The notes under the pieces are model-generated. The model was not told the origin of the DNA and ran no database searches. It saw only the letters and a program-made list of their open reading frames with translations. A stretch of DNA of 64,000 nt from Sisyra terminalis (Eukaryota > Arthropoda > Insecta > Neuroptera > Sisyridae). The translations under genes were made by a program, and so were the position numbers. The first letter of the stretch is position 1. Each line of letters begins with the position of its first letter. The stretch covers positions 30,047,001 through 30,111,000 of the forward strand of contig OY292275.1 in assembly GCA_958496175.1 (NCBI GenBank). Reading direction: 5' to 3'. This document shows positions 30,923 through 44,332 of the stretch, one piece after another.

Positions 30923-31058
30923 AAAACATTAAATTCATTCTGTAATGTATTAAATTTGCTAAAAGAAATCCGAAACTTAAATCAAAAATTAAAAAGCAAC
31001 CCAGACAAAGTAGCACAGTGTGATGCTCTTATACAATTCACTATTGCGATAAGTTTTG

Positions 31059-33185
31059 ATGATGTATAAATCTCGATCGGTATTAAAGATAGGGCATTGG
31101 AATGCCAATGGATTGATTCAAAAAATGGGTGAATTAGAAAATTACATTCACGAGCATAACATCGATATAATGCAAATTAACGAAACAAAGTTTACTACTA
31201 AAAGTAAAATCAAAAATATACTAGGCTATTCAACCATACGACTTGATAGAACCGGTGATTTGGCTGCCGGCGGCCTCATAATATTTATTAAAAAAACAAT
31301 CAGCTATAGCGAAACAGAACTCATAAACTGTAAAACGATAGAATCTTTAGGTATTTGCATTTCAACCAATATCAAAATCTACTCCGTTTATGTCAGACTA
31401 ACTAATAAAATAGATATAAAAGATCTTGATAAACTAATGAACAGTGCACAATCAGTCATAATAATAGGAGACTTTAACGCAAAACATCCAGCATGGAATT
31501 GCAAAGCCCGGAACACTAATGGAGGCATTATTTATAACTACACAAATAAACATAACTTCACTATCAAATATCCCGATAATTACACACTTTATCCAGTTAA
31601 CCATGGACAACCTAGCATTGTAGACTTTGCAATAATTAAAAACATCATTGATTCCTTTGATATAGAAACCATCAATGAATTAGACTCAGATCACTTGCCA
31701 ATCATGATACATCTTGGTACAAACTATAAAATAGAGAAAAATACACAACATTTTCTAAACTATAAAAAAGCAAATTGGAAATTATTCAGAGATAAAATCA
31801 ATAATGAATTAATACTAAACTCCAAACTAACCACTGAAACAGATATTGAAAATAATGTCGAAAACTTAACAAATACAATCAAAAATGCTATTAGTCATTC
31901 AATTCCTAAAGTTAAAATTAAACCAATAGAAATCATGAACACCATAAAAGAACGCAATAGAGTAAGAAAACTGTACCAAAGAACAAATAACGAAAATTAT
32001 CGGCTGCAAAGAAATGAACTATCACGTAAAATTAAAATAGATATAGCTGACTATCACAACAAACGATGGGATCTAAAGTTAAGTAATCTCAAAGTTTCTG
32101 ATAACTCCATATGGAAGACAGCTAAAGCTCTAGCTTCTAAACATAACAATCCCGCGACTACATTGCATGGTCCGAATGGCCTAGTTTTCACTGATCAAGA
32201 CAAAGCAGATGTTCTTGCCCAAAATTTTGAATCGGTCCATCATATAACAGAAGATAACGGCGACGCAGACACGGAAAATCTAGTAAACAGTGTATATAAA
32301 GAATTAAAATCAACATTAATGGAAGAAGATAGTATAATACTAACTTCCCCTGCTGAAATTTCTAAAGTAATTAAAAAAACAAAACCAAGAAAGGCACCGG
32401 GTCCGGATGGAATTCAAAACATCATACTAAAAAATTTACCCAAAAAAGCATTAGTACAACTCACTTACATATTTAATAGCTGTTTTAAACTTTCATATTT
32501 TCCAGCCAGCTGGAAAACAGCCACCGTATTAGCTTTTCAAAAACCAGGAAAAGACAAGCTCTTCCCCCAAAATTACAGACCCATTAGTTTGTTACCAACA
32601 CTAAGCAAAATATTTGAAGTAGTCATTCTCAATAGAATCAAGTCTTTTGAAACTAGTAATAAAATCCTCATAAATGAACAATTCGGATTCCGAGAAAAGC
32701 GCAGTACAGTTCACCAACTAGCCCGAATAACAGATTATATTAGCACCAATTTTAACATCAACAAATCTACCGCGATGATGCTATTAGATATGGAAAAAGC
32801 ATTCGATACCGTCTGGCATAAAGGACTGATTTTTAAACTTAAAACACGGAATTTTCCGGTATATTTAATTAAACTTCTAATTAGCTACCTATCAAATAGA
32901 TCATTTAGAGTCAATTTTAACAACACACTTTCCTCGCTACAACCCTCTGTAGCTGGAGTACCTCAAGGTTCCATCCTGGGCCCAACCCTATTCTTGTATT
33001 TTATCAATGATTTACCGAAAAACGGTACTACAAACACAGCACTGTTTGCGGATGATACCGCGGTCTACGTCGCATCATGGAATAAAAAATCAGCAATCAA
33101 GTACCTACAAGAAAGATTAGAAAGCATAGCTAAATTTTTTGAAAATTGGAAACTCAAATTAAACAACACAAAAACCGAGCATATT
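31059..33185 (+). pseudogene. LINE A ORF2: endonuclease and reverse transcriptase, first part
   Basis: Open for about 709 codons from ATG 31059. APE endonuclease: 'LKIGHWNANGL', 'IMQINETKFT' (catalytic Glu), 'VIIIGDFNAKHPAWNC' (GDFN) and 'ELDSDHLPI' (SDH). Reverse transcriptase: '[15 protein letters not shown]', '[16 protein letters not shown]', 'MMLLDMEKAFDTVWH' (motif A), 'AGVPQGSILGPTLFLYFIND' (motif B) and 'TALFADDTAVYVA' (FADD active site). The frame is cut after 'NTKTEH' by the insertion of LINE C. The part present has no stop or frameshift, so LINE A was intact over this part when LINE C inserted. Confidence 0.92.
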
Positions 33186-33249
33186 TTTTTTTTTATAATT
33201 ATTTAAGGTCGCCTTGTAACTACGAGGTCATTGACGACCACTATAACTA

Positions 33250-33375
33250 ATTACATAGTATATATACATATACTCTCATATGCTCACATACACATACATA
33301 CATATATATACACATATACATACCTGCATATATATATACGCACATACAAACACATTTACATACATATACTGTTTA
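33250..33375. repeat. A/T/C microsatellite in LINE C 3' UTR
   Basis: Imperfect run of 'acatatac', 'atacatacat' and 'atatatat' units. It is the only simple-sequence tract of this length in the element. Confidence 0.8.
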
Positions 33376-33427
33376 ACTAGATTAATAAACAAATTAAGGA
33401 CAAGATATAACAAATAGTTTTTTTTTT

Positions 33428-36400
33428 TTATAGTTCGTCGATTATCTTGGCTTCATTGAGAAACATTAAGGTTCGATAACATCCATTTGTCGAGTTGAGG
33501 CAATCCTTGAAGTTGTTTGGGAGTTGGGTTTTGTTCCTAATGGCTGCGAGACTTTGGCATTCAGTTAACAAGTGCTGAACTGATATTTCCATATTGCAGA
33601 ATTTACACCCATTTTTAGGTTCCTTGCTGATTAGGTAGGAGTGAGTTAATTTAGTGTGCCCAATGCGTAGTCTTGACAGTATAACTTGGTCTCTTCTGCA
33701 GAAGGAGTCTACTGGGTTAGGTTCTATGGAAGATTTTCTAACTTCAGTTATCTTAGGGGAGTTACTCCTCGCCCATTCTTCCCAGTATTGTTTCCATTGG
33801 TTTTTCATTAAGTTCTTTGTATGTTTTTTGAGTTCTGCAGCTGTAGTGGCAAGTGAGTTATTAATTATGTCGTTATTAATTGCTTCTTTCGCTACTTTGT
33901 CAGCGTCTTCATTTCCTATAATCCCCTGATGACCAGGGACCCATATTAGTTTGACTCTTCTGCTGCTGTCATTTAGATGGTTAACTTTTTCTTGAATATT
34001 GAGGATGATAGGGTCCGTGCTCTCCGTATTTGCCAAAGCTGAAAGACAGCTCATTGAGTCAGTGAATACAGCGATATGGCCCAGGTCGGGATTGTGAATA
34101 GCAATGGATAGTGCTTCCGAGATCGCTATAGCTTCGCATGTAAATATTGAGTTGAAATCTTGAAGCCGAAAACCCAACTTTGTGTCAAGGTAGACCACTG
34201 AGCAGCTCGTTCTCCCCCCTTTGACTGAACCGTCTGTATAAAAGCAGGTGTGATTTTGGTATTTCTCTAAGGTGGCGAGGAAACAGGTACGATATGTTTG
34301 TTCAGAAGTAGAGTTCTTTTCCAACTTTGCTAGTTCAAGATCTATGTACTTAGTAGGATTTTTCCATGGTGGAGTGGCTGATTGTCTTCTGGGGGCCATT
34401 TTAGGGGTTATAATTTTGAGTTTATCTAGTTCAATTTTGTATCTGACTCTTGGAGGTTTAATTTCTTTGTTTTTGCGACTGTATTCAAAGTCTATTGCTG
34501 GCTTCTTGTCTATGAATCCGAATGCTGGATCTCCTTCTTGGGCTTGGGCTTTTGTCATGAGATTTAGTAAAAGTTGTTTTCTCCTTAGGTAAAGTGGCAT
34601 TTTCTCAGTTTCTGCGAGAATGCTGTTTATTGGACTGGTTCTATATGCTCCTAGGCTAAATCTAAGGGCTGAATTATGAATGCTATCCAATTGTTTGAGT
34701 CTGTGCCCTGCTGCAGTGTCATACAGGCTTGCTCCATAATCCATTTTTGATCTAATTATTGCTCTGTATGTTAGGAGCATTGAGTACTTATCAGCTCCCC
34801 ACTTTGTTGAAAATATTATCATACTTTGAGTAGGTTGATTCTTTTCCTGCATTCGCTCACCAGTTTTTTAATGTGTACCTTCCATGTAAGTCTTTCGTCA
34901 AAATATAATCCTAGTATATTGATCTCGTCTACTTGTTTTATTACGTCGTTACCCATTTGGAGGATGATATCTCTTTTTTTTCTTCCTCTGTCGAAAATTA
35001 TGAATTCGGATTTGGCCTTGGAAAAATTGAACCCACATTCGTCTGACCACCTTTGGAGGGAGTGCAAGGTCTTTTGCACTAAGTTTGCTGTATGTTTTAG
35101 GTTTTTGCCACTACAGTATACAATGAGGTCATCGGCAAATAGGTTTCCTTTTACTGGGACGGGAATGTGGTCAATCACGTCATTAATGTCGATCAAGAAT
35201 AAAATGACACTTAATACTGCTCCCTGTGGTAGTCCGTTTTCAACGTTTTTGCTGTCTGAAAGAGTGTGGTCCACTCTCACCTGAATCCTCCTATCCGTTA
35301 GAAAATGTTTAATATAGGCGAGCATATTTCCTCTTATATTCTTTTTTTCTAGAATTCTCAGAAGTCTGTAAGCCCATGCCATCTCGTACGCCTTTTCGAT
35401 ATCCAGAGAGGTGGTAATAAGGAATTGGTTGTCAATAAATGAATCACATATTTGTGTCACAAAGTTGGTTAAGTGATCCTGAGTCGAACGGAACTGACGA
35501 AACCCATATTGTTGTGAAGAGATGAGGTTGTTAGCTTCTAAATACCACCTTAGTCTTTTAGAGACTATTTTTTCCATAAGTTTGCACATATTACAGGTTA
35601 AGGCGATGGGTCGGTAGCTTTTACAGTTACTAGGAATTTTGTTTGGCTTCAAGATAGGAACTATTATAGCTTTTTTCCATTTTTTTGGATATTGTTGTCT
35701 TAGCCAAATAAGATTATACAGGTCGAGTAAGTAGCGAAGACCTTTATTTGGCAAATTTTTAATAAGTATGTTCGGAATTCCATCAGGACCCGGACTAGAA
35801 TTTCGGAGCTTCATTAATTCTCTGGTGAGCTCATGCATCGTCAATTCGTTGTTGAAGGAACGACTGTTATCCTGGGTATCGAACAATGTGTTGGTTTCTT
35901 TGATTTTCTCAAAATCTAAAAACTTTTTTTCATAATTTGCTGAGCTAGAATTCGCGGCAAAGGTAGTTGCTAACATATCTGCTGTTTCCTTTGAATTTGC
36001 AGTAAATTTCCCATCTTCCCTTTCCAATACTGTAGTACCGAACGCTTTTCTTTTACCCGTATTTAGGCAGTGTATTTTATTCCAGACTTCCGTGGCTGGG
36101 GTTTGATAATTAATAGATGAAACAAAATCTATCCAAGAGTTCCGACGACTATTTTTCAATGTTCTTCTAGCAATGGCTCTTTTTTTCATGAACTCTATTT
36201 TGAATTGCGTACTTTGGTGAGTCTGGGCGTTTTTCCTGTATAGACGAAAGGCTTTCTTATGGTCCAGAACTGCTTTTTTACAATCATCATTCCACCAATA
36301 TATTTGTTTCCTTTTTCCTGTGCCTCTAATTTTTGGGATCGTAAGGTTTGCTGCTTCATTGATTAGAGTTGAAAACTCTGTTGTTATGTCATCGACAGAG

Positions 36401-37179
36401 GTTTCAGCTCTGGATCCAATTTTAGGGATCATTTGGAGTAGTTCATCCACTTTAGACTGGTACAGAGACCAGTTAGCTTTTTTAAATATGAATTTTTCAC
36501 AGTAGCTTGACGGTAAGGAATCGTCAGAATTAAGATGCTTAATGACTATAGGAAAATGATCACTATCGTAGGTATGATCAAGTACATACCATCTAACAGC
36601 TGGTGCTATACGTCTGTCAGCTATTGTTAGATCGATGCTGCTAGTTCTACCAGTCCGTGCACAGAAATGGGTTGGCTGTCCTGAGTTGCTTAAGATAAGG
36701 TCTTCGTTATTGTCCAGACAGTCTGCTATTAGGGTTCCTCTGAGATCTTGGAAGCTCGATCCCCAGTATTCATGATGGGAGTTGAAGTCACCCATGAGGA
36801 TAAAGGGTTTTGGTAACATATCAATTATTCTTGACAATTCTTCTACATCCAGCGTTTTGCTATTAGGTATGTAGATGTTGCAAAGGGTAGCATTGACTGG
36901 GTACTTTAATCTAACTGCCACCGCCTCTAGATCTGTTGTGAGCTGGACCTCTTCAGGGATAGCCTGGGACTTGACAAATATAGCGACTCCACCGCTCGCT
37001 CTGTTCGCATTTATTCTGTTTTTGAAGAATTTTTGATAACCATTTAATTTTGCACAGTGGTTTTTGGTAAAATTCGTTTCTTGAAGGCAAAGGCAGAATG
37101 GGTTTTGCTGGTGTATGAGAAGTTTTAGTTGTTCTATTTTGTTATAAAATCCGTTTAAATTCCACTGTATGATATTCAT
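33428..37179 (-). pseudogene. LINE C ORF2: endonuclease, reverse transcriptase, RNase H (one frameshift)
   Basis: Starts at ATG 37179, 12 nt after the ORF1 stop. Residues 1-230 are an APE endonuclease ('IIQWNLNGFYNKIEQL', 'CLQETNF', 'ILMGDFNSHHEYWG', 'TYDSDHFPIVI'). About 440-740 is the reverse transcriptase ('SSPGPDGIPNILIKN', 'YRPIALTCNMCKLMEKI', 'LITTSLDIEKAYEMAW' motif A, 'GLPQGAVLSVILFLIDINDV' and 'NLFADDLIVYCSG'). A single frameshift near 34819-34852 separates this 786-codon block from a 474-codon block. The second block holds an RNase H domain ('CFYTDGSVKGGRTSC', 'FTCEAIAISEAL', 'VFTDSMSCLSAL', 'IWVPGHQGIIGNEDADKVAK') and a terminal CCHC-like motif ('CKFCNMEISVQHLLTEC'). Every catalytic motif is intact. 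One indel may be all that disables it, unless it is a sequencing error. Confidence 0.92.
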
Positions 37180-37191
37180 TTGAAGGTTTAT

Positions 37192-38586
37192 TTATTCTAA
37201 GATTGCTTTTAACTTTTTAACGAATCTTGTTCGTTGATTTTTGAGAGATTTGGTCATGAAAGGTTGAATTTCCTCACACATATGTAGTATTCCTTCAATA
37301 TTGTTTGAATAAAGTTTGACTGTATCTCTTATTTCGATCTTTCCATTAGTATTTTCTATTAAATGTCTCAATTGGTCTGTCTTGAGTACGTAGCTAACTG
37401 GTGGATCTTGATTTTCTACCTTTTCCTTGACATTGTTCCATGCTGCTTCGTAAGATTCTTCTTTTCCAGCTAGTTTCCTTTTTTTGGCTGTGTTTTTGAC
37501 TGTAACTTGATTGTACGGTAGGTCGACGTCAAGATTATTGTCTGACGCTTCCGAGACGGTTGATTCGGAGTCGTCTTCGTACTCAGTGTCCGTATTTAGC
37601 TCTTTATCTACGAGATCCAGCGAAGATATAGTTGAGCTTGTTGGTGGGTGAGTTCTTTTTGGAAACTCTGAGTCGTTAATTTTAGGTACCATAAATACGT
37701 GTTCTTGCACTTCAGGTACAACCGAAATAGGCTGGGTTGATAAATCTGGAGTAGCTGCTGATACTTGTGGGTCATTCCGAGTTTCATTTTCCACGACCTC
37801 CACATTCTGCTGGCTGTCTTCTGTGTTTGTGGTACAGTTTCTTGCCACGTGTCCGAGTTCTTTACATAAAAAGCATTTTAATGAATCACAAGTGGGGTAT
37901 ATCCAATAGTTAATGTCCTCATGGTTAATTTGAAATTTTTCGGGGAGTTTTTTCTCATCCACTGGAGACACATATACCTGTCTCCGGAAACTCAAGATGT
38001 GTGAGTATTTGGGGTTAGAAGTGCCCGTTCGAAGGTAGGTTATTGGAGACTGCGGCTCAATCCCCATTTTCCTTAGTTCTTGTTCCACGATGAAATGAGG
38101 TATGGTTGGGCAAACATTTGATAGTACAACCCGCTTGTTTCTGATTATAAGGGATCTGATTGGTAATTGTTTGTCGTTTATCGTTAGTTTGGTTTTTTTT
38201 TCTACAAGTTCTTCTGCTAATTGTATGGATTCCAAGTATATACAAATGCGGTTTTGTGCAATTCGAGAAATGAAACGAATTGCGGTGGATTGAACGATAG
38301 CTGTCAAAGCGTCTAAGTAAACTTCAATATTTACGTTATCCAATGATTCAATAATTATAGCTTGCTCTCTTTTTGGAAAAATGTCTTTTGAAGTAACATT
38401 AGCGTAGTTTGTATTTCTTGAACGGAAGGCATTTTGGGTCTGTTGGTTCTGTTGTAAGCTCATTGCGTTGTTGACATTTAGGTTAGGTTTCTGCATGTTT
38501 GCTTTTGGAGTACCTCTGAAGTGAGGACTCGTTGGTTTTTTTTTAACTTTTAGTATCACCACTTTCAGTTTCGTTTTTCTGTACAA
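37192..38586 (-). CDS. LINE C ORF1 (Gag-like, zinc knuckle)
   Basis: Open frame of 464 codons with no ATG at its upstream limit; the first ATG is at about 38496 ('MQKPNLNVNNAM'), giving about 434 residues. It has an Asn/Gln-rich N-terminus and an RRM-like middle ('IRSLIIRNKRVVLSNVCPTI', 'RKMGIEPQSPITYLRTG'). A CCHC knuckle ('CFLCKELGHVARNC') lies about residue 240 of the open frame, then an acidic linker and a helical C-terminus. It would bind LINE RNA in the RNP. The gene has no stops and sits 12 nt before ORF2 on the same strand. Confidence 0.82.
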   Translation of the reverse strand: MYRKTKLKVVILKVKKKPTSPHFRGTPKANMQKPNLNVNNAMSLQQNQQTQNAFRSRNTNYANVTSKDIFPKREQAIIIESLDNVNIEVYLDALTAIVQSTAIRFISRIAQNRICIYLESIQLAEELVEKKTKLTINDKQLPIRSLIIRNKRVVLSNVCPTIPHFIVEQELRKMGIEPQSPITYLRTGTSNPKYSHILSFRRQVYVSPVDEKKLPEKFQINHEDINYWIYPTCDSLKCFLCKELGHVARNCTTNTEDSQQNVEVVENETRNDPQVSAATPDLSTQPISVVPEVQEHVFMVPKINDSEFPKRTHPPTSSTISSLDLVDKELNTDTEYEDDSESTVSEASDNNLDVDLPYNQVTVKNTAKKRKLAGKEESYEAAWNNVKEKVENQDPPVSYVLKTDQLRHLIENTNGKIEIRDTVKLYSNNIEGILHMCEEIQPFMTKSLKNQRTRFVKKLKAILE

Positions 38587-38693
38587 TAATTAATTAATTC
38601 AGCTTGCTTAATAATTATTAACACGTAAAACGTTTGTAAATTTTACGAATACTGATATCCACTCGCCACCTGTGATGTCCTTTCGAGCTTATT

Positions 38694-39122
38694 ATATTCA
38701 GTAAAAAAAAGAAACTAAAAAAAACCGAAAAAGATTTATTCATTAAAATAGATAATTTAACCATAGAATCTAGTAAAAGTGTTAAATATTTAGGTATGAT
38801 CCTAGATCATAAATTAACCTTCACCAACCACATTCAAAAAACCTGTCAAAAGGCAAATCAAATTAAAGGTATACTATACCCACTGATCTCCTCTAAAAGT
38901 AAACTAAGTATTAAAAACAAATTAATCCTCTATAAGATGTTAATAAAACCAGTATTACTGTATGGAGCTCCAATATGGAGTAATACCTTCAAATCAAACA
39001 TAAATAAAATAAAAACAATAGAAAACAAAATTCTAAGAATGATAAGTAACGCAGATTACGATACTTCAAACAAAAAAATCAGGTCAAAACACACACAAAA
39101 ATCTTTTACGAACAGCGAATAA
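38694..39122 (+). pseudogene. LINE A ORF2, second part (thumb and C-terminus)
   Basis: Resumes the frame cut at 33185. It contains 'SVKYLGMILDHKLTFTNHI' and 'KLILYKMLIKPVLLYGAPIW', the conserved C-terminal landmarks of jockey-type RTs, then runs to a TAA at 39120-39122. The following sequence (39123-39219) still carries a shifted remnant of the usual end ('DTAPFRLKYKLPHSLLLK'), so a frameshift lies near 39100. Confidence 0.85.
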
Positions 39123-39522
39123 AGCACTTGGAAGAATTAAACCATATTGGTATCTACAATAAAGATACTGCTCCATTTAGACTGAAGTATAAACTACCAC
39201 ATAGTTTACTACTAAAATAAGAGTCATACAACTTCATATTTTGTTAACTTTGTAAATATTGTATATACATATTTATATTTTTGTTATCTAGTTTTAAGAT
39301 TAGTTATTAAGTTAGGTTAAGGACAAAGTAAAATCAAATGGTTTTTTAAACTTTTCCATTTAAATTATAGCATTAACATTATAAATGAAAAATACATAAA
39401 CAAAATTATAAAACAAACACTTGGTAAAGTCTGCGGATAGAAACAAATATTATATCAAATCATATGTATAACTACTAATGTACTCAATGCATAAATAAAG
39501 ATATTTTTAAAATGAAATGATT
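39123..39522 (+). other. LINE A 3' end region
   Basis: Shifted C-terminal remnant, then the A/T-rich 3' UTR with 'gtactcaatgcataaataaagat' (39480-39503), similar to the LINE B 3' end (53260-53305). No tandem 3' repeats. Confidence 0.6.
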
Positions 39523-39547
39523 CACAAATCATCGAGTAGAACATTTT

Positions 39548-41003
39548 GTGAGGAGACTGCGTACAGTACCTAAAAAAACGGATATTAAACTTTCAAACCA
39601 ACATCTGGATAATATTTCAACGAGACAGCCTCTGTTCGACAACACGCTGCCTGAGTCGTCGTCAGTAATGAGTGCCCAAGAGGGCAATACTTTACTAAAT
39701 CAATTAAAAGCCAAGGGAATCCTTGACTTGGCAAACAACAGTCGAATCAAACTTCCAGTTAAACGGAAAAGTTCAGACCAAATCATGCCCGGCAACAACA
39801 TTAAAAAATCACAACAAATAATAATATTATTCCTCTGCAAAACAGATTCTCTCTATTAGAAAATGATGGTGAAGATCCAGGAATGGATGCTGAAGAACAA
39901 ACACAAAATAGTGAAAGCACCAAAGAACTTAAAACTAAGAAACAAATTATTCCTATAGTGGCTGACATTTCAACAAGAATACTGGAATCCTATTCTTAAA
40001 TTAATTAAGACAACATATCCAAACATGAAAATGAAGTATTCGCCTGGAAAAATAACCTTCTACACCACGTCAAGCAAAGAACACGCAGACATTATTGAAA
40101 GTATTGGTAAGCTACATCTTAATTATCATACATATACAAGAAAAGAACAAATGGATAAGAAGTTCGTGCTAAAAGGACTTCCACCACTGGAAATATCAGA
40201 CATCGTAAATGATATTAAAGAGCAAGGAGTAATTCCAAAAAAAATTGCTCTAATGAAATCTACAAGAAATCTAAATGATGTGGCTACATATTACATGGCA
40301 GTATCATATGACACTGATTCAGAAAAAGTATTTGCAATAAAAGCTGTATGTGGTATTTGGGCTAAATGGGAAAAATACAAAAATCCCAAAAAAAGTAACG
40401 CAATGTTACAACTGTCAAAAATATGGACACGGTACAGTAAACTGTCATTATGAGTCAAAATGTGTTAAATGTGCTGGAAATCACTCAACGACTGATTGTA
40501 CTAAGAAACAGGAAGAAAAGCCGAAGTGTATTAATTGTCAAGGCGAACATCCAGCTAACTATTCCAAATGCTCAAAATATCTAGAGCATCTAGAAAAAAT
40601 TGAAATGAATCGAATTCAACAAGCGACAGCATCGAAGCCCAGACTTCCAACACTAATGTTCAACGAGCGAAACTACCCAGCGCTACGCCGAGGAGAAACT
40701 ACTGCGCCAGGATATCAGCGCCAGCCAGGAGGAGTGCAGCATTCATCGGTATTCAACAAAAATAACCCTAATGTAAGCTTTAGTAATACTTTATCAGGTA
40801 GTAATAACTTTAAGCATAACTTATCAGATAACTATTCAGACATACATGAATTATTTCAAGAGCTTAACACACTTAATAGTAATCCTGATATTAAATTTAT
40901 AATTAGAGCCTTTAAATTTCTTAACAGTCAACTCAAAAATTGCACAGATAACATGTCAAAATGTTTAGCTTTAATTGAATTTATGGACTCATTAAATGAA
41001 TAA
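39548..41003 (+). pseudogene. LINE B ORF1 (Gag-like, three zinc knuckles), frameshifted
   Basis: Three frames together give one jockey-type ORF1. N-terminal 39548-39859 is charged; an unopened gap lies at 39860-40025. 40025-40453 gives an RRM-like core ('VLKGLPPLEISDIVNDIKEQ'). From about 40385, 'QCYNCQKYGHGTVNCHYESK', 'CVKCAGNHSTTDC' and 'CINCQGEHPANYSKC' are three successive CCHC knuckles. The C-terminus (40850-41003: 'ELFQELNTLNSNPDI', 'CLALIEFMDSLNE') matches the preserved end of LINE A ORF1. Frame breaks near 39850 and 40400. Confidence 0.82.
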
Positions 41004-41061
41004 TTATAATACTAGTAATCAGAATATAAAAATAGGTCATTGGAATGCTAATGGCTTAGAA

Positions 41062-43660
<2,599 letters not shown>

Positions 43661-43918
43661 GCTTAGAACATAAAGACAATGAATTGAAAGATTTTATAGT
43701 AAGACATAAATTAGATGTCATGTTACTTAACGAGACAAAAACTTCTGATAGCTATAACTTTAAACTACATGGATTCACATATTATAAAAAGAATAGACCA
43801 GGAAAACAATCAGGAGGTGGTCTCTTGATAGTTATCAATAATAGAATTAAGCATACTGAGCTAAGTATTGATCTCTCTAAGTATTGAAGTAATAATACAA
43901 TAGAAAGTCTAGGGATAA

Positions 43919-44278
43919 TGTTTGGGGAATTGGCGGGTTTTGGTAGCTGGTTAAATTCTTTGGAATAAATCACTTTCACTGATTTTGTTTTACTTTATTT
44001 TTAACATACAAACTTAAACTTTAATTCAATACAAAAAATTAACGGAATTATTAACGGTATTATAAAAAAAGGGAAGAAATTAACGGAACTTGCGGAATTA
44101 TCTACCAAAGCGGTTTTCTTAAAAAATGCGGTTCACTAAAGTTTTCTAGAGCGGTTTTTTTTCGTTGATTGTCAAAATTATCTTGAATGTTTTTTCAATA
44201 TACGGTTGGTTAGGAAACGGAGTATGTTTTGCTGACTTTTTCGGATAAATTTGGTTTTTTGTTTTTGAAAACCAAACA
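43919..44278 (-). repeat. BEL-1 3' LTR (360 bp)
   Basis: Differs from the 5' LTR mainly in one short region (about 44038-44062, 'aacggaattattaacggtatt' against 'aacaaaagaagtatt'); the rest is the same by eye. The difference is one small insertion/deletion with a few substitutions. Confidence 0.95.
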
Positions 44279-44293
44279 TACTCCGCCCCAAAG
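44279..44293 (-). promoter_or_regulatory. BEL-1 polypurine tract
   Basis: Directly inside the 3' LTR the coding strand reads 'TTGGGGCGGAGTA' before TGTTTGG, a purine-rich run suited to priming plus-strand DNA synthesis. Confidence 0.6.
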
Positions 44294-44332
44294 AAGTGAC
44301 CTTGGCGAGTGGAGACAAGATTGTTCCATTGT

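Larger units (their letters stand above)
33186..38683 (-). mobile_element. LINE C (jockey/I-like with RNase H), 5.5 kb, nearly intact
   Basis: A full-length-looking element on the minus strand: 5' UTR (38683-38587), ORF1 (38586-37192), ORF2 (37179-33428), then a 3' UTR ending in a poly-T run (poly-A on the coding strand) at 33186. Target duplication CGAGCATATT (33176-33185) against CGAGCTTATT (38684-38693), one mismatch. It splits ORF2 of LINE A. The RNase H domain in ORF2 places it with the I, Loa or R1-type group rather than strictly jockey. Confidence 0.9.
30923..39520 (+). mobile_element. Jockey-like LINE A, 5'-incomplete, split by LINE C
   Basis: Begins with the end of ORF1 (30923-31069: 'LKSNPDKVAQCDALIQF'). 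ORF2 follows (31059-33185, resuming at 38694), then a 3' UTR (39220-39500) with 'ataaataaagat' near the end. ORF1 and ORF2 overlap by a few bases (ATGATGTATAA). Without the 5.5-kb LINE C it is about 3.1 kb. Its coding sequence is recognisably the same family as LINE B. The 3' end joins sequence of the BEL-2 LTR at about 39521. Confidence 0.85.

Noticed and set aside
33250..33375. Possible CRISPR-like or regulatory repeat array
   Set aside because: It is an imperfect microsatellite in a LINE 3' UTR, with no unique spacers and in a eukaryotic context.
34272..34592. Plus-strand ORF of 106 codons with hydrophobic segments
   Set aside because: Shadow of the RNase H-containing ORF2 of LINE C on the minus strand.
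39548..39859. Candidate small host gene
   Set aside because: It lies directly inside LINE B after the target duplication and leads into zinc-knuckle ORF1 frames, so it is the ORF1 N-terminus.
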